Assembly (NCBI GenBank): GCA_947071955.1
Contig: CAMTGL010000140.1
Span: 1-5,575, forward strand
DNA length: 5,575 nt
Origin: an uncultured Plesiomonas sp.
Lineage (GTDB): Bacteria > Pseudomonadota > Gammaproteobacteria > Enterobacterales > CAMTGL01
Reading direction: 5' to 3'
In this document: one piece after another, positions 1-5,575 of the stretch
How the letters are laid out: every line of letters begins with the position of its first letter
How positions within the stretch are numbered: position 1 is the stretch's first letter
Notes under the pieces: generated by a model
Told to the model about the DNA's origin: nothing
What the model saw: the letters and a program-made list of their open reading frames with translations, nothing else
Databases searched by the model: none
Made by a program: the position numbers and the translations under genes

Positions 1-8
1 GCTTTCAT
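1..8 (-). CDS. Possible first codons of the gene after glpE (glpG?), cut by the window edge
   Basis: On the minus strand an ATG at 8-6 overlaps the glpE stop codon (7-5) in an ATGA arrangement, followed by AAA and the first two bases of a third codon. Such four-base overlaps are typical of translationally coupled genes, and the same pattern occurs at livH-livM in this window. In E. coli the gene after glpE is glpG, encoding the rhomboid intramembrane serine protease, so glpG is the likely identity. This rests only on gene order and the overlap. With fewer than three codons visible, no protein similarity can be judged. Confidence 0.3.
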
Positions 9-325
9 GATGGTTCAACAGCGGGGTACGCACGTTGCCATGCCTCAAAGCCACCATTAAGGCTATACACTTCATCGAACCCCTGATTAATCAAGTACTG
101 GGCTGCACCCTGACTGCTGTTGCCGTGATAGCAGATGACAATAACCGGCGTGGAAAAATCAGTTTGCTGCATAAACTCCACCAGTGACTGATTAGTCAGA
201 TGAAAAGCATTGCTGATATGGCCAGCCTGAAAACTTTGTGGATCACGGATATCAACCAGCACGGCCTTGCCGTGATCGAGCTTGGTCTTGGCATCACTGA
301 CCGAGATAAATTGAAACTGTTCCAT
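5..325 (-). CDS. glpE: GlpE, single-domain thiosulfate sulfurtransferase (rhodanese)
   Basis: This 106-residue cytoplasmic protein belongs to the single-domain rhodanese family. Such enzymes transfer a sulfane sulfur from thiosulfate to cyanide or a thiol acceptor such as thioredoxin through a cysteine persulfide. The active-site loop CYHGNSS begins at Cys65, the same position as in E. coli GlpE as I recall it. The family motif VDIRDPQSF is at residues 24-32 and the C-terminal GGFEAWQR at 91-98. The length is close to the 108 residues of E. coli GlpE, so the gene looks complete and intact. The start at 325 is preceded by a moderate Shine-Dalgarno (AGGTG, 8 bases upstream). It is transcribed away from the DUF1275 gene and appears to overlap the next gene downstream (probably glpG). 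Despite its name, a direct role in glycerol 3-phosphate metabolism is not established for the family. Confidence 0.96.
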   Translation of the reverse strand: MEQFQFISVSDAKTKLDHGKAVLVDIRDPQSFQAGHISNAFHLTNQSLVEFMQQTDFSTPVIVICYHGNSSQGAAQYLINQGFDEVYSLNGGFEAWQRAYPAVEPS

Positions 326-357
326 GAGTTAAACACCTGATCGCGGGAAAGAGGGCT

Positions 358-363
358 ATTGTA
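358..363 (-). promoter_or_regulatory. Candidate -10 box of the glpE promoter
   Basis: On the minus strand TACAAT matches five of six bases of the sigma-70 -10 consensus. It lies 32 bases upstream of the glpE start, which would give a leader of about 25 bases. No good -35 hexamer is found 16-18 bases further upstream; the sequence there is T-rich. The promoter would therefore be weak or activator-dependent. A CRP site might be expected, but I found no convincing one. Confidence 0.3.
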
Positions 364-470
364 CTGGATAAGGGATAAAAACAGACCCGACAAACAGTGC
401 GGACTCTCATGTTTGATTACAAGTTTTAACCCCTGCACATATGAAAAACGGTACTGTAGTCACTGTTTAG

Positions 471-490
471 GGTTATCCGAGCGGATAGCC
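471..490. promoter_or_regulatory. Imperfect 9-bp inverted repeat, possible operator or RNA hairpin
   Basis: The arms GGTTATCCG (471-479) and CGGATAGCC (482-490) are separated by two bases. They are complementary except for one position, which would be a G-U wobble in a plus-strand transcript and a mismatch in a minus-strand one. No T run follows in either direction, so it is not a normal intrinsic terminator. Its place in a divergent region, 155 bases upstream of the DUF1275 start and 145 bases upstream of the glpE start, would suit a dimeric regulator. It could also be a leader hairpin if transcription starts upstream. I do not recognise the motif as the site of a known regulator. Confidence 0.4.
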
Positions 491-645
491 TGAATATACG
501 CTGTTGTTTGATGTCGTGCTGGGCTGCTGCGATAGTGGGTGCGCGCGGTTTTATGCTATCGGTTGCCTGTTTTCCTTCCCATATTGTAGATAACATCACT
601 GCGGTTTGTAGACTGCGGGATGATGTGGAGTATTGAGGTACTTCT

Positions 646-1395
646 ATGGATTTCCCCCATAAAGAGCCCTTTTTGTTAGAACCTGTGATGCTGTCATGGG
701 TTGGCGGTTTTATTGATACAATCGGTTTTCTGGGGTTGGGCGGTCTGTTTATGTCCAGCATCATTCAAAACCTGATTGTGGCCGGATCGTCTGCGCCAAT
801 CACTTTGACATTTGCGCTGCTCAGCGTGGCCTGTTTTGTGTTTGCGATGGCGCTGGTAGCGTACAGTTTTACCCGCAACAGCCGTCACAGTATTTTCTAT
901 AAAGCGCGCTGGTATGTGGCTGAAAGTGTGCTGTTGCTGTTGTGTATGGCATTTGGCAGTCGCCTTGATACCTCAGGCATACTTAATGAATTTTTATTGG
1001 GGATGACTGCGCTGTGCGGGGTCGTTGCCATGGGTATTCATGCTGCGATTTCGCGCCTGTTACTGCGTAACCGTATTGGTACGGCCACCGCAACCGGCAA
1101 TCTGATTCAGTTTACCATTCGGTTGACCGAATATATTGCCGACCGTGATGCACAACCTACTATCGTTCGGGCAGAAGAGCGAAAATTGCTAATTAGCCTG
1201 TTCTGGTCAGTCGTTAGTTTTATTGTGGGCGTTGCAGTTGCTGTTTACAGTTTTGAGCAGGATCAGTTTTTAGCGTTGATCCTGCCCTGTGCATTGATGC
1301 TGTTTTTAAGCTACAAAGAGTACACCTTTGCCCACTTAAATCGTCACCGTTCTGACACCGATATCGCGGTAAGCGGCGATCAAGAGCCGCGCTAA
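646..1395 (+). CDS. DUF1275 (YoaK-like) family integral membrane protein
   Basis: This 249-residue protein has about six hydrophobic segments, at roughly residues 13-34, 52-74, 89-105, 113-136, 181-201 and 206-222. Its pattern fits the DUF1275/YoaK family (Pfam PF06912). The first segment contains GGFIDTIGFLGLGGLF (20-35), like the family's G-x-x-D-x-x-x-F opening. After a central segment comes the TATATGN stretch (146-152), resembling the family's T-x-x-TG motif. The usual MTGN after the first segment appears as IIQN, so it is a divergent member. A hydrophilic stretch at 162-180 separates the two halves, and the C-terminal 20 residues are polar. No biochemical function is firmly known for the family. 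A transport or membrane role is only a guess. The start at 646 has GAGG seven bases upstream. The gene's stop codon overlaps the livF stop from the opposite strand. Confidence 0.72.
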   Translation: MDFPHKEPFLLEPVMLSWVGGFIDTIGFLGLGGLFMSSIIQNLIVAGSSAPITLTFALLSVACFVFAMALVAYSFTRNSRHSIFYKARWYVAESVLLLLCMAFGSRLDTSGILNEFLLGMTALCGVVAMGIHAAISRLLLRNRIGTATATGNLIQFTIRLTEYIADRDAQPTIVRAEERKLLISLFWSVVSFIVGVAVAVYSFEQDQFLALILPCALMLFLSYKEYTFAHLNRHRSDTDIAVSGDQEPR

Positions 1396-2093
1396 GCGCC
1401 TAGATAGGCCTCGCACACTGCCGGATTTGCCAGCAATTCAGCTCCGCTACCGGTGAGCACGAGATGACCATTTTCCAGAACATAACCGCGATCTGACAGC
1501 TTAAGCGCTTGATGTGCGTTTTGTTCCACCAGAAAAATGGTCATTCCTTCATCACGCAGCTGGGCAATAATGCTAAAAATTTGCTGGATGATGATCGGAG
1601 CAAGGCCGAGTGATGGCTCATCTAAAAATAGCAGGCGGGGGCGCGACATCAGTGCGCGGCCAATGGCCAGCATCTGCTGCTCTCCACCCGACATCGTTCC
1701 CGCACGCTGAGTTTTTCGCTCTGACAGGCGCGGAAACAGGTCGTAGACATGCGCCATGATCCGCTGGTATTGGGCCTTCTCGGTGAAAAATCCGCCCATC
1801 GCAAGGTTCTCTTCCACCGTCAGGCGTGAAAAAACGCGTCGGCCTTCCGGTACAATGGCGACCTCTTTACGCATAATTTGTGCCGTTGGCAGGCGGGTAA
1901 TATCGTGCCCGTTGAGAATAATCTGCCCGCTGCTGGCTTGTGGATCACCACAAATCGCCCCCAATAACGTGGTTTTTCCCGCACCATTGGCACCAATTAA
2001 GCTGACAATTTCACCCTGACCAATCTGCATATTGATATTGTGCAGCGCCTGAATCTTGCCGTAGTGGGCACAAACATTGTGCAGCTCAAGCAT
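1392..2093 (-). CDS. livF: LivF, ATP-binding subunit of the branched-chain amino acid ABC transporter
   Basis: This 233-residue cytoplasmic ATPase pairs with LivG to power import of leucine, isoleucine and valine through LivH-LivM. Walker A GANGAGKT is at residues 34-41, the ABC signature MSGGEQQ at 134-140, and Walker B ends in LDE at 157-159. The Q-loop position carries glutamate (PEGRRVF, Glu83), and the switch position that is normally histidine carries glutamine (VEQN, Gln191). As I recall, both are normal for LivF rather than damage. The length is close to the 237 residues of E. coli LivF, with strong similarity along the whole chain. The start at 2093 has AGGGAGG four bases upstream. 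It lies 65 bases after livG and is the last gene of the operon. Its stop overlaps the convergent DUF1275 gene. Confidence 0.97.
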   Translation of the reverse strand: MLELHNVCAHYGKIQALHNINMQIGQGEIVSLIGANGAGKTTLLGAICGDPQASSGQIILNGHDITRLPTAQIMRKEVAIVPEGRRVFSRLTVEENLAMGGFFTEKAQYQRIMAHVYDLFPRLSERKTQRAGTMSGGEQQMLAIGRALMSRPRLLFLDEPSLGLAPIIIQQIFSIIAQLRDEGMTIFLVEQNAHQALKLSDRGYVLENGHLVLTGSGAELLANPAVCEAYLGA

Positions 2094-2097
2094 ACAA

Positions 2098-2104
2098 CCT
2101 CCCT
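2098..2104 (-). promoter_or_regulatory. Strong ribosome binding site of livF
   Basis: On the minus strand AGGGAGG lies four bases before the livF ATG. livF is not overlapped by livG; it follows after 65 bases, so it relies on this independent, near-consensus Shine-Dalgarno rather than on coupling. The rest of that 65-base gap shows no terminator and no convincing promoter. Confidence 0.6.
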
Positions 2105-2158
2105 GTTTTGATTCTTATTTTGACGGTTGCCTACAGCAAACGTATTGAGCCAATGCGC

Positions 2159-2923
2159 TCATGCTTCACCTAAATAGGCACGAATAACATCTGGATGTTG
2201 GCGAATTTGCTCCGGTGTTCCACTGGCCAGGGGTGTGCCCTGATTGACCACGTAAATGCGATCAGAGATGCCCATGACTAGCTTCATATCGTGCTCAATC
2301 AGCAGTATTGAGACGCCGTAATGAGCGCGTAAGTCCATAATGAGGTTGTTGAGTGCCTCGGTCTCTTTCGGATTAAGACCGGCCGCCGGTTCATCGAGCA
2401 TCAAAATTTTCGGTTGTGTCACCATGCAACGGGCAATTTCCAGCAGACGTTGCTGCCCGTAAGCCAGATTTCCAGCGGTACGGTTGGCATGCGCTGACAA
2501 GCCAATTTTTTCTAGCCAGTAGGCTGCCAGCTCTAACGCCTGTGCTTCGGCCTGACGAAAATGAGCGGTTTTCAGCAAACCAGAGAACAGATTGGTATTG
2601 AGATGACGGTGCTGGGCAACCAGCAGATTTTCGACCGCCGTCATCTCTTTAAACAGCCGCACATGTTGGAAAGTCCGGACAATGCCCAGCCGAGCAATCT
2701 GATGGCCGGCCAGATGCTGGGTCGGTTTTCCCTGAAATAAAATTTGCCCACCACTTGGGCGATAAAATCCGGTCAGGCAGTTGAATACCGTGGTTTTCCC
2801 CGCACCGTTCGGACCAATCACCGAGATAATTTCACCGGTATTGACCTCTAATGCCACCTTATTGACGGCCAGCAAGCCGCCAAAACGCATCGTCAGATTG
2901 CTGACTTGTAGTAGTGCTGACAT
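2159..2923 (-). CDS. livG: LivG, ATP-binding subunit of the branched-chain amino acid ABC transporter
   Basis: This is the second ATPase of the Leu/Ile/Val importer, heterodimerising with LivF under the LivH-LivM permeases. Counted from the start used here (254 residues), Walker A GPNGAGKT is at 37-44, the Q-loop glutamine is Gln86 (TFQHVRLF), Walker B ends in Asp177-Glu178, and the switch histidine is His211 (IEHDM). The signature is the degenerate AYGQQ (154-158) instead of LSGGQ, as in E. coli LivG as I recall. I chose ATG 2923 because GGAGG sits five bases upstream and the length then matches E. coli LivG (about 255 residues), beginning MSALLQV. An in-frame ATG at 2974 would add 17 residues rich in Ala, Thr, Asn and Gln. 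It overlaps the livM stop as ATGA and has a weaker GGAG eight bases upstream. The stop is certain; the start is less so. Confidence 0.95.
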   Translation of the reverse strand: MSALLQVSNLTMRFGGLLAVNKVALEVNTGEIISVIGPNGAGKTTVFNCLTGFYRPSGGQILFQGKPTQHLAGHQIARLGIVRTFQHVRLFKEMTAVENLLVAQHRHLNTNLFSGLLKTAHFRQAEAQALELAAYWLEKIGLSAHANRTAGNLAYGQQRLLEIARCMVTQPKILMLDEPAAGLNPKETEALNNLIMDLRAHYGVSILLIEHDMKLVMGISDRIYVVNQGTPLASGTPEQIRQHPDVIRAYLGEA

Positions 2924-2928
2924 GGTGG

Positions 2929-2933
2929 CCTCC
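2929..2933 (-). promoter_or_regulatory. Ribosome binding site supporting the internal livG start
   Basis: On the minus strand GGAGG lies five bases before the ATG at 2923-2921. This is better than the site before the upstream in-frame ATG at 2974, which has CGGAG with an eight-base gap. It is the main sequence argument for the shorter LivG, together with family length. Confidence 0.6.
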
Positions 2934-2970
2934 GTAGGTGCTGTTGCTGCCTGATTGAGTGTGTGTTGAT

Positions 2971-4325
2971 TCATTGCCCCAACTCCGTTGCTGCCGTTGA
3001 AGGCGCGCTGTGAGGGGGCTGCTTGGATTTCTGTTTATCTGCCGACGTTTTCAGTGTCAGGTGTGGGCGCTGCATCGGCAGCAGGCCTTGTGGCCGCCAC
3101 AGCATCATCAATACCATCATCAACCCGAACAGCAGCATCCGGTACTCATTAAATTCACGTGCCAGTTCTGGCAGAACCGTCATCACGATAGCGGCCAAAA
3201 TAATGCCGACTTGTGATCCCATCCCGCCAAGCACCACAATCGCCAGAATAATGGCCGACTCAATAAAGGTGAACGATTCAGGGCTGATAAAGCCCTGCCG
3301 TGCGGCGAAAAAGCTGCCGGCAAATCCGGCAAAGGTTGCGCCAATGGTAAAGGCGGTGAGTTTGATGATAGTGGGGTTGAGGCCCAGTGAACGGCAGGCA
3401 ATTTCATCTTCACGCAACGCTTCCCACGCTCGGCCGAGCGGCATCCGCAGTAGGCGGTAGATTACCAGTAGGGTGATAAAAACCAGAGCCAGTGCCATCA
3501 GATACAGGAAAATCACTTTGTTATCGCCGCTGTAGGGCAGGCCAAAAAAGTGGTGGAATGTATCCCAGCCCCCCTCCTTTACGGTACGGTTGAACTCAAG
3601 ACCAAACAGAGTGGGTTTGGGGATCTGGCTGATGCCGTTTGGCCCACCGGTTAAGTTGGTCTGATTGAGCAGCAAAATGCGGATAATTTCGCCAAAACCT
3701 AAGGTAACAATGGCTAAATAGTCACCGCGTAGGCGCAGTACCGGAAAGCCGAGCAGAAAACCAAACAGACCGGCCATCATGCCCGCCAGCGGTAGCGCTT
3801 GCCAAAAACTGAAACCCAAATAGCTGTTGAGCAGGGCGTAGGTGTATGCACCCACGGCATAAAACCCGACATAGCCCAGATCCAGCAGCCCTGCCAGCCC
3901 GACTACCACATTCAGCCCCAGCCCAAGCATCACATAAATCAGGGTTAAGGTGGCAATATCGACCGCCCCACGTGAGGCGATGAACGGAAACAGCAGCGCG
4001 GCAACCACAGCCAGTGTGACCATTGCCCGACGAGCAGGGGGGGTCTGCATCTGTTGCGGCAAGGCCAACCGTGCGGATGACGACGATGTGCCGCTTGCTG
4101 GCAGGCGCGCTGCAATGCCAAGCACAGCACGGGTGAGCGCAGGGCGCAGTAATTGCACAATAAACAGCAGCAGTGCGCCACCAAAAATCAGCGTCAGATG
4201 CCCGTCAGACGCGCCGCTGACAACCAGTTGTGATCCTTCCGAGGTCAGGCGTAACCCCATCAACATAAAGGTCAGTACGATTAACATGCCGGCACAAAAT
4301 AGCGCATGGGTGAAGCTCTGCTTAT

Positions 4326-4329
<4 letters not shown>
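2971..4329 (-). CDS. livM: LivM, permease subunit of the branched-chain amino acid ABC transporter
   Basis: This 452-residue inner-membrane protein forms the substrate pathway with LivH. Two N-terminal hydrophobic segments (about 10-27 and 46-63) precede a polar Ala/Ser/Gln/Pro linker (about 78-100). The conserved permease core follows, with family stretches such as GLGLNVVVGLAGLLDLGYVG (136-155) and VLRLRGDYLAIVTLGFGEI (197-215). The cytoplasmic coupling loop that contacts the ATPases is GRAWEALREDEIACRSLG (299-316). The core ends with WRPQGLLP (411-418), and then a polar tail rich in Lys, Gln, Ser, Pro and Ala. The protein is longer than E. coli LivM (425 residues as I recall). The extra residues are mainly in the linker and the tail. 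The start at 4329 overlaps the livH stop as ATGA and has GAGGTG upstream. A run of seven C residues on the coding strand lies at 4037-4043. Confidence 0.97.
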
Positions 4330-5246
<917 letters not shown>

Positions 5247-5298
5247 ACAAGATTCCTTCTCATCCCCAAAATGGTCACTGTCTTTTGATGTGCTCTGC

Positions 5299-5320
5299 GC
5301 TGTGCTGTGCTGTGCTGTGC
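5299..5320. repeat. Pentanucleotide tandem repeat (TGTGC, about 4.4 copies)
   Basis: On the plus strand TGTGC is repeated four times without error from 5301 to 5320. Two more matching bases lie on the left, giving a 22-base perfect tract. On the transcribed (minus) strand the unit reads GCACA. The array is bracketed by CTGCGC (5295-5300) and GCGCAG (5319-5324), so in RNA it could sit in the loop of a six-pair stem. It is non-coding and lies 53 bases upstream of the livH start. Slippage would change leader length and structure, not a reading frame. Confidence 0.9.
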
Positions 5321-5328
5321 GCAGGTGC

Positions 5329-5347
5329 CCGGTGTGTGAGTCACCGG
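5329..5347 (-). promoter_or_regulatory. Small intercistronic stem-loop upstream of livH
   Basis: The arms CCGGTG (5329-5334) and CACCGG (5342-5347) are perfectly complementary around a seven-base loop. No U run follows on the minus strand, so a simple terminator is unlikely. It may stabilise the intercistronic RNA together with the larger hairpin, or be incidental: a six-pair stem is close to what chance can produce. Confidence 0.3.
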
Positions 5348-5407
5348 CTGATATCTATTTTTATGCTGAAATTGTCTTGTTTGATTCGGCCCAGCAATAG
5401 GGGAGAG

Positions 5408-5432
5408 CGGGCGGCAGGATATTTGCCGCCCG
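5408..5432 (-). promoter_or_regulatory. GC-rich stem-loop immediately after the binding-protein gene (partial terminator or mRNA stabiliser)
   Basis: The arms CGGGCGGCA (5408-5416) and TGCCGCCCG (5424-5432) are perfectly complementary over nine pairs around a seven-base loop. The hairpin begins five bases after the stop codon of the binding-protein gene. The downstream minus-strand sequence is CTCTCCCC rather than a U run, so it lacks the second half of an intrinsic terminator. Such stem-loops after periplasmic binding-protein genes commonly protect the upstream mRNA from 3' exonucleases or cause partial attenuation, raising binding protein relative to permease. The structure is clear; the role is inferred. 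Confidence 0.6.
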
Positions 5433-5437
5433 AGAAC

Positions 5438-5575
5438 TTATTTCACACTCGAAGATCCATCGGCGTGCCACTCAAACACCCCAAACTCAACCCCGTCCAG
5501 ATCCCCTTTAGCAATCCAGTGCAGTGGGCCCAGCACCGTATTGACCGGTGCGCTGCGAAAGGCTGTAGCAATGGC
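5438..5575 (-). CDS. livJ: Branched-chain amino acid binding protein LivJ/LivK, C-terminal end only
   Basis: The last 45 codons and the TAA stop of a periplasmic Leu/Ile/Val-binding protein are present. The gene continues beyond the window, so the signal peptide and ligand site are not visible. The tail contains NTVLGPLHW, KGDLDGVEFGVFEWHADGSS and a final Lys. This matches the C-terminal signature of E. coli LivJ and LivK; the HADGSS ending is nearer to LivJ as I recall it. By position, directly upstream of livHMGF, E. coli nomenclature would make it livK, so the choice of symbol is uncertain. The protein captures leucine, isoleucine and valine in the periplasm and delivers them to LivH-LivM. 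A strong stem-loop follows its stop codon. Confidence 0.9.
   Translation of the reverse strand, partial: AIATAFRSAPVNTVLGPLHWIAKGDLDGVEFGVFEWHADGSSSVK

Larger units (their letters stand above)
326..645. other. Divergent non-coding region between glpE and the DUF1275 gene
   Basis: These 320 bases separate two divergently oriented genes, so they should hold both promoters. I see no convincing coding sequence on either strand. The readable elements are a TACAAT hexamer placed for glpE (358-363), an imperfect inverted repeat (471-490) and a Shine-Dalgarno GAGG (635-638) for the plus-strand gene. A possible plus-strand -35-like TTGCCT (563-568) has only a poor -10 at TAGATA (587-592, 18-base spacing), so I do not call that promoter. 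ACTGCGG occurs twice (598-604 and 612-618). An 8-base arm AAACAGTG at 392-399 is repeated inverted at 461-468, of unknown significance. There is no hairpin followed by a T run. Confidence 0.7.
5247..5437. other. Intercistronic region between the binding-protein gene and livH
   Basis: This 191-base gap is much longer than the other spacings in the operon. Reading in the direction of transcription, it holds a GC-rich stem-loop directly after the binding-protein stop. An AT-rich stretch (about 5350-5385), a smaller stem-loop, a pentanucleotide repeat and the livH Shine-Dalgarno (5254-5258) follow. No convincing sigma-70 promoter for livH is visible. The layout suits partial termination or RNA processing that leaves the binding protein in excess over the membrane subunits, as is common in ABC importer operons. 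That interpretation is inference. Confidence 0.65.

Noticed and set aside
425..445. A CRP-like half site (minus-strand TGTGC) upstream of glpE.
   Set aside because: The second half (TCACA) is absent at the required spacing.
441..470. A nine-codon ORF on the plus strand (MKNGTVVTV) ending directly before the inverted repeat at 471-490, resembling a leader peptide with an attenuator.
   Set aside because: There is no Shine-Dalgarno before its ATG, no run of regulatory codons, and no T tract after the hairpin.
598..618. Direct repeat ACTGCGG (598-604 and 612-618) before the DUF1275 gene.
   Set aside because: Two seven-base copies are within chance expectation and match no binding site I know.
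426..764. A 112-codon open frame on the minus strand across the divergent region and the start of the DUF1275 gene.
   Set aside because: Its residues are low in recognisable structure, it overlaps a well-supported gene with a good ribosome binding site, and no similarity is apparent.
1357..1409. Short palindromes near the convergent stops (CGATATCG at 1359-1366, GCGCTAAGCGC at 1389-1399, GCCTA/TAGGC at 1398-1409) as a bidirectional terminator.
   Set aside because: The stems are only four or five pairs and none is followed by a T or A run in the needed direction.
5350..5395. A possible minus-strand promoter for livH in the AT-rich part of the intercistronic gap (AAGACA at 5378-5373, or TTGCTG nearer 5395).
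   Set aside because: The paired -10 hexamers match only three or four positions of consensus at poor spacing.

Overview
The window comes from a gammaproteobacterium, most likely an Enterobacterales member or a close relative. GlpE and all the Liv proteins read as close relatives of the E. coli proteins (compared from memory). Base composition is moderate and genes are tightly packed with 4-bp ATGA overlaps. A non-E. coli genus such as Plesiomonas is possible, but I cannot fix the genus from this sequence.

Left part (1-1395): a minus-strand glpE (single-domain rhodanese sulfurtransferase) ends at position 5. An ATG overlapping its stop probably begins the next gene, plausibly glpG, which lies outside the window. 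A 320-base non-coding divergent region follows, holding a candidate glpE -10 box and a neat imperfect inverted repeat. Then comes a plus-strand gene for a 249-residue membrane protein of the DUF1275/YoaK type.

Right part (1392-5575): a minus-strand branched-chain amino acid ABC transporter operon. In transcription order it runs: the C-terminal end of a periplasmic Leu/Ile/Val-binding protein (livJ/livK), livH, livM, livG and livF. LivH and LivM are the two permeases, LivG and LivF the two ATPases, and the binding protein delivers ligand from the periplasm. livH-livM overlap by four bases. livM-livG are close or overlapping, depending on the livG start. livF follows after a short gap. Between the binding-protein gene and livH lie 191 non-coding bases with a GC-rich stem-loop right after the stop codon, a second small stem-loop, and a pentanucleotide tandem repeat. 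livF and the DUF1275 gene converge and overlap by four bases at their stop codons, with no terminator visible for either.

Overall this is a conventional housekeeping region. I see no mobile element, CRISPR array, RNA gene, toxin/defence module or new system. The points worth a second look are small: the intercistronic structures and microsatellite, the convergent overlap, the livG start, the complementary asymmetry of the two ATPase sites, and the DUF1275 protein next to the liv operon.
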